A stretch of 64,000 nucleotides of DNA from Nitrosomonas sp. (lineage in GTDB: Bacteria > Pseudomonadota > Gammaproteobacteria > Burkholderiales > Nitrosomonadaceae), in contig NZ_JADZAJ010000023.1 of assembly GCF_020852615.1 (NCBI RefSeq), positions 28,967 through 92,966 of the forward strand, written 5' to 3'. Position 1 is the first letter of the stretch, and each line of letters starts with the position of its first letter. The notes under the pieces were generated by a model. The model was given only the letters and a program-made list of their open reading frames with translations, did no database searches and was not told the origin of the DNA. This document shows positions 55,925 to 64,000 of this stretch, in pieces. Position numbers and translations under genes: made by a program.

Positions 55925-56755
55925 ATGCCCAGCATTTTAACTTATCTCAGCGCTTCACTGCTTTACGGGATTGCCGGATGGTATTTCTGGCGAGCCATGC
56001 GGATTGCTGAACCGGCTGCAGGGGAGGCTCCAGGTGTAAAACTGCAGCAATATGCAATGTTGATTCCCCTGGGAGTGCATGGTCTGGTGCTGTATCACTC
56101 TGTATTTACCGGTGAGATGTTGAGCTTTGGCATCGGGAATGCCATATCGGCAATCGTATGGCTTGCCGCGCTGATTTACTGGGTATCAGGATTTTTTTCA
56201 TCATTGCGGGGGCTGCAGAATCTTATTGCCCCGATTTCCGCCATCGCAGCAATCGCCGTGCTGGTGCCGCTGCTGCTGCCTTCCATTCATCCGCTGGCGC
56301 ATGCCGGAATGACCGCCTTCATCGCTCATTTGCTGGCAGCAATGCTCGCCTACAGTCTTTTCACGATTGCTGCCCTGCACGCCATACTGATGACCCTGCT
56401 GGAGCGTCGTTTGCATCATTCGGTAGTGTCTTCCATATTCATACACCTGCCTCCTCTCCTGGTGATGGAGAAAATGCTGTTTCGTCTGGTGTGGACGGGA
56501 TTTATTCTGCTCAGCCTGACTCTCCTGAGTGGAGTGATATTTTCGGAAGAGTTATTCGGCCAGTCGGTTACGCTGACCCATAAAAACCTGTTTGGTTTTA
56601 TTTCATGGGGGATATTTGCCGCTTTGCTGGGAGGGCGGCATCTTTACGGATGGCGTGGCCGTACTGCCATCCGCTGGCTGCTGGCTGGATTTGTTGCGCT
56701 TATTCTGTCTTATCTTGGCAGCAAATTTGTGCTGGAAATCATTCTTAATCGCTGA
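55925..56755 (+). CDS. CcsA/YpjD-like cytochrome c assembly membrane protein
   Basis: Inner-membrane protein of about 276 residues with eight hydrophobic helices, of the CcsA/HemX/YpjD type. HEADER-like features are histidines in IHPLAHAGMTAFIAHLLAAMLAYSLF and KNLFGFISWGIFAALLGGRHLYGWRGR, which fit heme-handling sites. Start ATG 55925 is preferred; the frame is open to TTG at 55904. It usually lies beside ffh in betaproteobacteria. Precise role in heme export or attachment is inferred. Confidence 0.85.
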   Translation: MPSILTYLSASLLYGIAGWYFWRAMRIAEPAAGEAPGVKLQQYAMLIPLGVHGLVLYHSVFTGEMLSFGIGNAISAIVWLAALIYWVSGFFSSLRGLQNLIAPISAIAAIAVLVPLLLPSIHPLAHAGMTAFIAHLLAAMLAYSLFTIAALHAILMTLLERRLHHSVVSSIFIHLPPLLVMEKMLFRLVWTGFILLSLTLLSGVIFSEELFGQSVTLTHKNLFGFISWGIFAALLGGRHLYGWRGRTAIRWLLAGFVALILSYLGSKFVLEIILNR

Positions 56756-56848
56756 TCAGCCGATTTGTGCGTGTACTCTCCGGGGAGATCTCCGGATAAT
56801 TTACCCGTATCAACCTGAAATCCCGAGTTTCCGTCAACTATACCCTGT

Positions 56849-57766
56849 ATGAATGCAACTGAAGCAAACGGCCGGATGCTGGATGAGTTTGCGGATGCTT
56901 TGTGGCTGGAAGATGGTTTGTCTCGCAACACATTGATCAGCTACCGGGCAGATCTGATGCGGCTGGCTGAATGGCTTGATCAGCAAAAACGGGCAAACGG
57001 GCTGTTAAATGAGGTTGCCCGGGTGGATTTGCTGGCTTTTCTGTCTGACAGAATTACCCGGGGAATGAAGGCAAGTACAGCCAGCCGGGAACTGGCCTGT
57101 ATCAAGCGGTTTTACCGTTACCTGTTGCGCCAGGAAAAAATTGCCGCAGACCCGGCCTTGAATATAGACAGCCCGAAAGTTTCCCGCCATTTGCCGGTAA
57201 GTCTGGCTGAAGCTGAAGTGGAAGCATTACTGGCAGCCCCGGATATCCGGCAACCGCTCGGGTTACGCGATCGGGCCATGCTGGAAATACTTTATGCAGC
57301 CGGATTGCGTGTGTCTGAACTGATCAGTCTGACTGTTTCACAGGTTCGTCAGGATATGGGCGTGGTACGTATTTTGGGCAAGGGCAGTAAGGAGCGCCTG
57401 ATTCCCCTGGGAGACGAGGCGCTGCACTGGTTTAATCTGTATTTACAAGAGGCACGCCCGGCGCTGCTGGCCGGTAAACACAGCAGCGTGCTGTTTGTTA
57501 CTGCACGCGGTGATGCTATGACGCGCCAGGCGTTCTGGTATTTGATCAAACGCCATGCACAACAGGCTGGAATCATGAAGCAATTGTCACCGCATACACT
57601 TCGTCATGCTTTTGCCACCCATTTACTCAATCATGGTGCCGATTTGCGGGTGGTGCAGCTGTTACTGGGCCACAGCGACATTTCCACCACTCAAATTTAC
57701 ACTCATGTTGCCCGCGAGCGGTTAAGGCAGTTGCATGCCCGGCATCATCCAAGAGGAAGGCTGTAA
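56849..57766 (+). CDS. xerD: tyrosine recombinase XerD
   Basis: Site-specific recombinase that resolves chromosome dimers at dif with XerC. The 305-residue product has an N-terminal SAM-like core-binding domain and the catalytic domain with Arg in YAAGLRVSEL, Lys in GKGSKERLIPL, H-x-x-R in SPHTLRHAFATHLL and the nucleophile Tyr in STTQIYTHV. All are present. No dif site was identified here. Confidence 0.95.
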   Translation: MNATEANGRMLDEFADALWLEDGLSRNTLISYRADLMRLAEWLDQQKRANGLLNEVARVDLLAFLSDRITRGMKASTASRELACIKRFYRYLLRQEKIAADPALNIDSPKVSRHLPVSLAEAEVEALLAAPDIRQPLGLRDRAMLEILYAAGLRVSELISLTVSQVRQDMGVVRILGKGSKERLIPLGDEALHWFNLYLQEARPALLAGKHSSVLFVTARGDAMTRQAFWYLIKRHAQQAGIMKQLSPHTLRHAFATHLLNHGADLRVVQLLLGHSDISTTQIYTHVARERLRQLHARHHPRGRL

Positions 57767-57831
57767 CTGCACCTTGCCGATGACAGGTGTTATCTGATTT
57801 GGGGTCCGCCACCGGGTGAGTGTGAGGCATT

Positions 57832-57876
57832 ACTCTGCGGCATGTATTTCCTGAACAGGCAGGCACACCGCAGAGT
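57832..57876. terminator. possible hairpin between xerD and rne
   Basis: Nine-base inverted repeat ACTCTGCGG (57832-57840) and CCGCAGAGT (57868-57876) with a 27-base loop, followed by TTT. It lies between the convergent xerD and rne genes. The loop is long, so a terminator role is tentative. Confidence 0.35.
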
Positions 57877-57893
57877 TTTGTCCGGTGATTGCA

Positions 57894-60467
57894 TCAATCC
57901 CTGGTTTCTACCTGTACCAGTGGTTCTGTATCACCGGCTTCAGATTTTGCCGAATGGCCGGAACGGGTGCGTGGCCTTCTGACCGGTGCCGGTGGAGCTT
58001 CTTCCGTAACCTCAGCTATTTTGTCCGGAGCTGTTTCTATCATGACCAGCCCGCTTTGAGCGAGATCCGGCAGTTCAATTACGGGACGTGGGGCTTTTTC
58101 ACCGCTGCTGTTATCCACTTCGCCAGAGGCGACTGTTTCAGGGGATTCTGCAGAAATAGCCGGCTGATCTGCTGAAGCAGGGTTGATTACGGTATCCGCT
58201 TCCTGAACTGGTTCAGTGGAGGAAGATCTGTTTTTACCTTCTTCCTTTGCATCTGCAGAATTTACGCTGCTATCAGCGATCTCAATGGTTTTGGTCGCTT
58301 CAATCACCTCAATCATTTCAATTGCTGTAGTCGATCCGATGACTTCAGTTACCTCATCTCCCGCAATTTCTGCAGTCTGAGTCGCGTCAGTTTGCTCAAT
58401 GATCAGGCTTGAAGCTGTTGAATTTTCCTGGTCACGATGAGAGTTGCTGCGGCGACGGCGTGAACGTCCTCGTCTATCTGACTTCTTCTCGGTGGCAGAG
58501 TCTGAAGCAGGTGCGGCTTCTCCTGCCATGATTGCGGGTGTGTTGGACTGATCGTTTCTGTGATGCTGATAATTGTTATCGCTGGTCTGATCAGCAGCAT
58601 ATTCAGCAGTGTGATCGGGCACCGCAGAATTTGTATCCTGTAATGATTCATCTGCAGCAGCCTGAGAATTTATCTTTGTGCGCCGATTGCGACCGCGATC
58701 ACGCCTGTTGCGGCCACGTTCATTGCGGGCAGGTTTTGTTTGCGTCTCCTCTCTGGTTGGATCGGCTTCCGCCTGGCCGCTGCTTGCCGGTCTGAACAGG
58801 CTGAAGAATTTGTCCAGGAACGAGAGTTGCTCGCGAGGTTTTTCTGTGGAGACAGGGGCAGGTTGCTCCGGGTTGATACCGGTTACTGCAGCCTTGGGGC
58901 GGACAGCCTTGGGCTCCTGTGACGTGGATGGCAGTACGGACTCTTCCGTGGTTTTTTCTGCCATTTCATAACTGGGCGGTAATTCCGCTGATTTGACATC
59001 TTCATGGCGTAATCGGGTGATTGTGTAGTTGGGTGTTTCCATGTAGATGTTGGGAATCAGGATAATTCCCACTTTCAGGCGTGCTTCGAGCCGGTAAATT
59101 TCCGAGCGTTTCTCATTCAGCAGGAATGTGGCGACATCCACCGGCAACTGCACCTGCAGCATACTGGTTTGTTCTTTCATCGCTTCTTCCTGAATGATTC
59201 TGAGGATATGCAGAGCAGATGAATCGGTTCCCCGGATATGGCCTGTACCATGACAGCGGGGGCAGGGGATGTAGTTTCCTTCACCAAGAGAGGGGCGCAG
59301 GCGTTGCCGTGATAATTCGAGCAGGCCAAAGCGGGATATTTTCCCGATCTGGACACGAGCACGATCCAGACGCAGTGCCCTGAGCAGATTGGATTCCACT
59401 TCCCGCTGGTTGCGGGAAACTTCCATATCAATGAAATCCACGACCACCAGGCCACCCAGGTCGCGCAGACGTAATTGCCGGGCAATTTCTTCGGCGGCTT
59501 CAAGATTGGTGTTAAGTGCGGTAGTTTCAATATCCGAGCCACGGATAGCGCGCGCCGAGTTAACGTCGACTGAGACCAGCGCTTCGGTATGATCAATCAC
59601 GATCGACCCTCCCGAAGGTAAAGTCACCTGACGGGAATAGGCAGTTTCGATCTGGTGTTCGATCTGGAAACGGGAAAACAGTGGAATATCATCCTGATAG
59701 AGTTTTAAACGGTCTACATTCGCTGGCATGACGTTGGCCATGAACTGGTATGCCTGCTCATATATTTCAGGATTGTCGATCAGGATTTCGCCAATTTCAG
59801 AATGAAAATAGTCGCGAATGGCGCGGATTACCAGACTGCTTTCCTGATAAATCAGAAAGACACCTTTGCCATTGCCGGCCGCTTCTTCAATGGCACGCCA
59901 GAGCTGTATCAGGTAATTCAGGTCCCATTGCAATTCTTCTTCATTGCGTCCGATACCTGCGGTGCGCGCAATGATGCTCATGCCTTTCGGTACTTCAAGG
60001 CTGTTAATGACTTCACGCAATTCTGCCCGTTCCTCCGCGCTGACGCGGCGTGAAATACCACCGCCTTGCGGGTTGTTTGGCATCAGGACAAGATAACGCC
60101 CTGCCAGCGAGATATAGGTTGTAAGCGCAGCACCTTTGTTGCCACGTTCATCCTTGTCAACCTGTACAATCAGCTCCTGGCCTTCACGTAACAGATCGGC
60201 CACGCGGTGGCCGGACCAGTCGGTATTTTTGTCAAAACAGGTATGGGCAATTTCCTTGTAAGGCAGAAAACCGTGACGGCCGGCGCCGTAATCGACGAAG
60301 GCAGCTTCAAGACTGGGTTCAAGGCGGGTAACAGTTGCTTTATAAATGTTACTTTTGCGCTGTTCCTTGCCTGCGGTTTCAATATCGATATCGATGAGCT
60401 TCTGCCCATCCACAATGGCAACACGCAGCTCTTCAGGCTGGGTTGCATTGAATAACATGCGTTTCAT
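57894..60467 (-). CDS. rne: ribonuclease E
   Basis: Essential endoribonuclease that organises RNA decay. The 857-residue product has an N-terminal S1 domain (residues ~38-120), the 5'-sensor region, catalytic aspartates in ALVSVDVNSARAI and LVVVDFIDMEV, and the zinc link CPRCHGTG. The C-terminal third is disordered, with arginine-rich blocks (RNERGRNRRDRGRNRRTK) that bind RNA and acidic segments for degradosome partners. Its 5' leader lies in the gap before rluC. Confidence 0.97.
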   Translation of the reverse strand: MKRMLFNATQPEELRVAIVDGQKLIDIDIETAGKEQRKSNIYKATVTRLEPSLEAAFVDYGAGRHGFLPYKEIAHTCFDKNTDWSGHRVADLLREGQELIVQVDKDERGNKGAALTTYISLAGRYLVLMPNNPQGGGISRRVSAEERAELREVINSLEVPKGMSIIARTAGIGRNEEELQWDLNYLIQLWRAIEEAAGNGKGVFLIYQESSLVIRAIRDYFHSEIGEILIDNPEIYEQAYQFMANVMPANVDRLKLYQDDIPLFSRFQIEHQIETAYSRQVTLPSGGSIVIDHTEALVSVDVNSARAIRGSDIETTALNTNLEAAEEIARQLRLRDLGGLVVVDFIDMEVSRNQREVESNLLRALRLDRARVQIGKISRFGLLELSRQRLRPSLGEGNYIPCPRCHGTGHIRGTDSSALHILRIIQEEAMKEQTSMLQVQLPVDVATFLLNEKRSEIYRLEARLKVGIILIPNIYMETPNYTITRLRHEDVKSAELPPSYEMAEKTTEESVLPSTSQEPKAVRPKAAVTGINPEQPAPVSTEKPREQLSFLDKFFSLFRPASSGQAEADPTREETQTKPARNERGRNRRDRGRNRRTKINSQAAADESLQDTNSAVPDHTAEYAADQTSDNNYQHHRNDQSNTPAIMAGEAAPASDSATEKKSDRRGRSRRRRSNSHRDQENSTASSLIIEQTDATQTAEIAGDEVTEVIGSTTAIEMIEVIEATKTIEIADSSVNSADAKEEGKNRSSSTEPVQEADTVINPASADQPAISAESPETVASGEVDNSSGEKAPRPVIELPDLAQSGLVMIETAPDKIAEVTEEAPPAPVRRPRTRSGHSAKSEAGDTEPLVQVETRD

Positions 60468-60953
60468 TTAGTGTCTCCCGCGCTCAGTTTACGGGTAAAC
60501 CCCTCGTTCGCTGTCAGTGTGGCACCCTGATGAATTTTGTCTGGGTGCGTTTGTCGCCCGGTTTGTTGAATCACGATGCGGATGATGATTACGGTATCCT
60601 TTGAGAATAATCAATTGATAACTGTCATCCGATGTTTTGGTTGCAAAACTGACCGGATCAGAAACGGGCGAGATACAGAATCTGCGGAGAACATACCCTG
60701 TGTATCCGGGTATGAAATCAGGAACTTGGATGTGTGTATGTTGAGCGCGTAAATTAAATACCATCGCTGCTTTTTATTTGGTGAGCGACATTAACCAGCC
60801 GGAAATTGGTTTTATCCAGCTTATGAAAACGAAAATTCGGGTACATGACTTCTTGACTGACCGCGTAATCGCTTCATGGTGAAAAAACAGATTTACAGGA
60901 ATTCGGGTATGAAGAGTATAGGTAAAAGCGAAGTACCCGGTAAAGAGAAAATT
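60468..60953. other. rne 5' leader / rne-rluC divergent control region
   Basis: About 490 bases between the divergent rne and rluC starts; the last 78 bases may instead be coding if rluC starts at 60876. No small gene or RNA could be recognised. In E. coli the rne leader mediates autoregulation by RNase E; this gap is long enough for a similar leader, but no hairpin was identified. Confidence 0.45.
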
Positions 60954-61940
60954 ATGCGGGGCATTATATCGGAACATGCGGCAGTTAAACAGATTGATGA
61001 AGGTTCTGAAGGTCAGCGTATCGATAATTTTCTTATCAAACTGCTTAAGGGAATACCCAGGCGTCATATTTATCAACTACTTCGCAGTGGTCAGGTACGA
61101 GTCAACAGTAAACGCATTGATGCAAGTTATCGTCTGCAGCTCGATGACAAAGTACGTATTCCGCCTGTTATCAGGCCGGCCAGTCCGATATCCATGCAAA
61201 AAACATATCGGGCAGATCATTTTGATGTCCTTTATCAGGATGATCAGCTGCTGGTGATCAATAAACCGGCCGGGACTGCGGTCCACGGAGGTAGCGGGAT
61301 CAGCCATGGTGTAATCGAGCAGTTGCGCCGGCAACATCCGGACTGGAAGTTTCTGGAACTGGTGCATCGTCTGGATCGTGAAACTTCCGGCATTCTGCTG
61401 CTGGCGCGGAAACGCCAATCTCTGCTGGATTTGCACAGGCAGATTCGTGAAGGTACAGTGGAAAAGTATTATTTGGCACTGGTGCGTGGCAGATGGAAAA
61501 ACCCGGTGCAGCATGTCCGCCTGCCGCTGAATAAGTATCTGACTGCGGAAGGAGAAAGGCGCGTCGCTGTTGCCTCGGATAAAAATAACCGGGATAAGGC
61601 ACAGCAGGCACATACATTATTTACATTGCAGCAGGCCTGGGAAGATTTCAGTCTGCTCCGCGCCGAACTCAAAACCGGCCGTACACACCAGATCCGCGTA
61701 CATCTGGCACATTTGGGTTTTCCTATTGCAGGTGACGATAAATATGGTGATTTCGGGCTGAATAAACAGCTGCAAAAAGATGCCGGGGATGGTCTGGTGT
61801 TAAGGCGCATGTTTTTACATGCGACAGTATTGGTCTGTACTCACCCGGTAACGGGTAATGTTTTGCGCCTGGAAGCACCTTTGCCGGATGAATTGCGCGT
61901 GTTTTTGAGAAATCTGGATTTGAACGCCAGCCAGCCTTGA
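60954..61940 (+). CDS. rluC: 23S rRNA pseudouridine synthase RluC
   Basis: Pseudouridine synthase with an N-terminal S4 RNA-binding domain (GQRIDNFLIKLLKGIPRRHIYQLL) and catalytic domain with HRLDRETSGILLLARK. E. coli RluC modifies U955, U2504 and U2580. Start chosen at ATG 60954, which gives 328 residues and about 20 residues before the S4 domain as in E. coli; ATG 60876 would add 26 residues. It lies divergently next to rne, as in many proteobacteria. Confidence 0.92.
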   Translation: MRGIISEHAAVKQIDEGSEGQRIDNFLIKLLKGIPRRHIYQLLRSGQVRVNSKRIDASYRLQLDDKVRIPPVIRPASPISMQKTYRADHFDVLYQDDQLLVINKPAGTAVHGGSGISHGVIEQLRRQHPDWKFLELVHRLDRETSGILLLARKRQSLLDLHRQIREGTVEKYYLALVRGRWKNPVQHVRLPLNKYLTAEGERRVAVASDKNNRDKAQQAHTLFTLQQAWEDFSLLRAELKTGRTHQIRVHLAHLGFPIAGDDKYGDFGLNKQLQKDAGDGLVLRRMFLHATVLVCTHPVTGNVLRLEAPLPDELRVFLRNLDLNASQP

Positions 61941-62028
61941 GAATTCTGAGGCCGAGCCCGGACTGCCTGTTTCAGAAGCGCATTTTTAGGGGAGGCTTAT
62001 TTCTGTACTGATTTATCTGGCCGGCGCA

Positions 62029-62670
62029 TTACTGGTGACGGGTGCCCCCTGATTTCAATACTTCAGTCAATGCAGGCCAGATATTGTCCAGTATCTTTTC
62101 CTGGGCCCGAATAGCGGGATGTATCCCGTCGGCCTGAAAGAATTCAGGCCGATCGCCAAAACCCGCCATTAAAAATGGCACCAGCTGTAATTGCTGGTTT
62201 TGCGCCAGATGCGGGTAGATATCACGAAACTTTTGTGTATAACTTATGCCATAATTCGGCGGCAGTTGCATACCGACCAGTAATGGAGTGGCATTGTACC
62301 GTTTGCAGATCAGGATAATGGCTTCCAGGTTTTCGTAAATGGAAGGGATTGAACGACCCTGAAGACCGTCATTTGCTCCCAGCGCAACAATAACGATATC
62401 GGGTACATGATCCTTGAGTGCCTGCTCAATCCGGTTACGTCCACCTAAAGTAATCTCTCCGCTGATGCTGATATTGATTACGCTATCATCGGGAGACCGG
62501 CTTTGTAATCGCTGTTCAAGCAAATCCACCCAGCCAGTACCCGGTGGCAGCCCGTATCCTGCGGACAGGCTGTCTCCCAGCACCATGATACGGGTGCCGG
62601 TTTCCGGCCAGGCGGGTTTGAATGAGAAAATACAAAATAAACAAAATATGACAGACAGTAATTTTTTCAT
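62029..62670 (-). CDS. tesA: arylesterase / acyl-CoA thioesterase I (TesA)
   Basis: Periplasmic SGNH hydrolase of 213 residues. Signal peptide (LLSVIFCLFCIFSFKPAWP), block I GDSLSAGYG with the nucleophilic serine, block III GANDGLQ, and the Asp-His pair ADGIHP. Acts on short to medium acyl esters and thioesters. It shares CATG with the start of the divergent ybbA gene, so the two start codons overlap by two bases. Confidence 0.93.
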   Translation of the reverse strand: MKKLLSVIFCLFCIFSFKPAWPETGTRIMVLGDSLSAGYGLPPGTGWVDLLEQRLQSRSPDDSVINISISGEITLGGRNRIEQALKDHVPDIVIVALGANDGLQGRSIPSIYENLEAIILICKRYNATPLLVGMQLPPNYGISYTQKFRDIYPHLAQNQQLQLVPFLMAGFGDRPEFFQADGIHPAIRAQEKILDNIWPALTEVLKSGGTRHQ

Positions 62671-63391
62671 GGCAAATCAACACCCCGCTGAACAATCGGT
62701 TTCTGCTTGTGCAAGTAACCAGCCTATCATACAGGTCAGTCATTTAACCAGAGAGGTTGATACCGGCGAGATCCGGCTGACTATCCTGCAGGATATCAAT
62801 TTCCAGGTTGATGCCGGAGAATCGATTGCGGTAGTGGGGGCATCCGGTTCCGGAAAGTCAACACTGCTTGGTTTGCTGGCAGGGCTGGATGTGCCAACCC
62901 GGGGAACAGTTTTTCTCGATGGCACAGATATTTTTAAGCTGGATGAGGATGAGCGGGCCGGTTTACGTGGCAGATTGCTTGGGTTTATGTTTCAGTCGTT
63001 CCAGTTGCTGCCTTCGCTGACCGCTCTTGAAAATGTCATGCTGCCGCTGGAATTGTCTGGTGCTGATAATACCTATGCCCATGATATTGCACAGTCCTGG
63101 CTTGTGCGGGTAGGGCTGGAAAAGCGGATCAGGCATTATCCCAGACAACTTTCCGGGGGGGAGCAGCAGCGTGTGGCGATTGCCCGTGCTTTTGTCACAC
63201 ATCCCAAAATGCTGTTTGCTGATGAGCCGACTGGTAATCTGGATGCGGCAACCGGAGCTCAGATCATTGATCTGATGTTCACTATCAATCGGGAGCAGGG
63301 GACAACGCTTGTCCTGGTAACACATGATGAAAAACTTTCTGCCCGCTGCTCTCGTGTTATCAAGCTGGTTGCCGGCCGGGCGGCTGATTGA
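62669..63391 (+). CDS. ybbA: ABC transporter ATP-binding protein (YbbA/LolD-like)
   Basis: ATPase of 240 residues of the MacB/LolD type. Walker [11 protein letters not shown] loop MFQSFQLL, signature [14 protein letters not shown], Walker [13 protein letters not shown] and switch His in VTHDEKL are present. It is paired with the FtsX-like permease downstream. The ATG at 62669 overlaps the divergent tesA start; an in-frame ATG at 62648 would extend it into tesA. Substrate unknown. Confidence 0.92.
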   Translation: MANQHPAEQSVSACASNQPIIQVSHLTREVDTGEIRLTILQDINFQVDAGESIAVVGASGSGKSTLLGLLAGLDVPTRGTVFLDGTDIFKLDEDERAGLRGRLLGFMFQSFQLLPSLTALENVMLPLELSGADNTYAHDIAQSWLVRVGLEKRIRHYPRQLSGGEQQRVAIARAFVTHPKMLFADEPTGNLDAATGAQIIDLMFTINREQGTTLVLVTHDEKLSARCSRVIKLVAGRAAD

Positions 63392-63448
63392 CCCGGCTTT
63401 GATTTTTCAGCTTCTCATTTTTATCTATCTGCCTGAAGGTACGCTGCA

Positions 63449-64000
63449 ATGAACATGATCAGGCTTTCCTTACGGTTGCTGCTGCGGGACTGGCGGGCGG
63501 GAGAACTGCATATTCTTACCCTGGCCCTCATTATCGCAGTGAGCAGTGTGGCAACGGTCAGCTTTTTCTCGGATCGGGTGCAGAAAGCACTGGTACTGGA
63601 GAGTAATCAGTTACTGGGGGGAGATTTGCTGGTGACTTCCGATGCTCCCTTGTCGCCCGGTTATGCTGAACACGCACGCAAGATCGGGTTAAGGACTACC
63701 CGGCTGATTAAATTTCCGAGCATGATCAGCGTTGATGACAAAAATCTTTTGACAAGCATCAAGGCTATCTCACGCGGCTACCCGTTGCGCGGGGAGCTGA
63801 AACTGGTTGATCCTCCGACAGAAGGCGGTGCGGTTCAGCATACCCGGATAGCAGAGGGAATACCCAAACCCGGAACAGCCTGGGTGGATGAAAAAGTGAT
63901 GATGGCGCTGAATGTGACGCTGGGTGACAGGATCGAAGTGGGTGCCACTGAGCTGACCGTGATGTCTGTGGTGAAGAGTGAGCCGGATCATACTGTCGGG
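63449..64000 (+). CDS. ybbP: FtsX-like ABC permease (YbbP-like, 3' partial)
   Basis: N-terminal 184 codons of a large permease that runs off the window. It starts MNMIRLSLRLLLRDWRAGEL, has one membrane helix (LTLALIIAVSSVATVSFFSD) and the beginning of a periplasmic MacB-like domain (LLGGDLLVTSDAPL, AWVDEKVMMALNV). AAGGTA lies seven bases upstream. With YbbA it forms an exporter-like pair as in E. coli tesA-ybbA-ybbP. Confidence 0.9.
   Translation, partial: MNMIRLSLRLLLRDWRAGELHILTLALIIAVSSVATVSFFSDRVQKALVLESNQLLGGDLLVTSDAPLSPGYAEHARKIGLRTTRLIKFPSMISVDDKNLLTSIKAISRGYPLRGELKLVDPPTEGGAVQHTRIAEGIPKPGTAWVDEKVMMALNVTLGDRIEVGATELTVMSVVKSEPDHTVG

Noticed and set aside
1..64000. CRISPR arrays or insertion sequences
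   Set aside because: No regularly spaced repeats, no transposase frames and no terminal inverted repeats were seen. XerD is the only tyrosine recombinase and belongs to the housekeeping set.

Overview
The window reads as chromosomal DNA of a betaproteobacterium. The best fit is a chemolithoautotroph of the Nitrosomonas type. This rests on a class I phosphoribulokinase, on betaproteobacterial family genes (DUF3460, BPSS1780-family membrane protein, DUF2782 beside thrB and polA) and on the overall look of the proteins. No rRNA or ammonia oxidation gene is present, so the genus is an inference. Nearly all of the sequence is dense housekeeping DNA of middling GC, with genes on both strands.

Region 1-15.1 kb: 3' end of a UbiH/COQ6-type hydroxylase, dsbC, mltA, a 38-residue membrane peptide gene, a NIF3-like gene, a membrane-anchored HtrA protease, an MFS carrier, a UspA protein, priA, a lipoprotein of unknown function, a Rieske oxygenase, an EamA permease and a run of small genes (SpoIIAA-like STAS, CopD-like, SirB-like, DUF3460). 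A tRNA-Arg(CCG) follows at 15.3 kb.

Region 15.4-24.7 kb is the accessory island. Six genes in one direction, each touching or overlapping the next, encode a DNA C5-cytosine methyltransferase, a Vsr-type endonuclease, a MutL/MORC-like GHKL ATPase, a Z1-domain SF2 ATPase, a DUF4420 PD-(D/E)XK nuclease and an AIPR protein. A perfect 15-bp hairpin closes the operon. To my knowledge the last four families form the MZA-type antiphage system, here joined to a methyltransferase/Vsr pair. Base composition jumps sharply at the vsr/ATPase junction (17,585) and falls again inside the AIPR gene (about 24,000). A GC-rich core therefore appears to have been exchanged inside an AT-richer cassette.

Region 24.7-44.5 kb: a c-type cytochrome lipoprotein with a DUF411 metal-binding protein, ttcA, the minus-strand cluster dacA-dat-ybeD-lipB-lipA (lipoic acid and cell wall), rplM-rpsI with a clear promoter and terminator, argC, a coiled-coil membrane protein overlapping a bactofilin gene, recN-nadK facing hrcA-hemH, an M48 lipoprotein peptidase, phosphoribulokinase, uvrD and a BPSS1780-family protein.

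Region 44.5-64 kb: thrB, a DUF2782 protein and a LOG-family hydrolase back to back with polA; a membrane desaturase; rpmB-rpmG; radC; coaBC-dut-DUF192; ffh; a CcsA/YpjD-like heme-pathway membrane protein; xerD; rne; rluC; and the divergent pair tesA / ybbA-ybbP, whose start codons share the tetranucleotide CATG. The last gene (ybbP-like permease) runs off the window.
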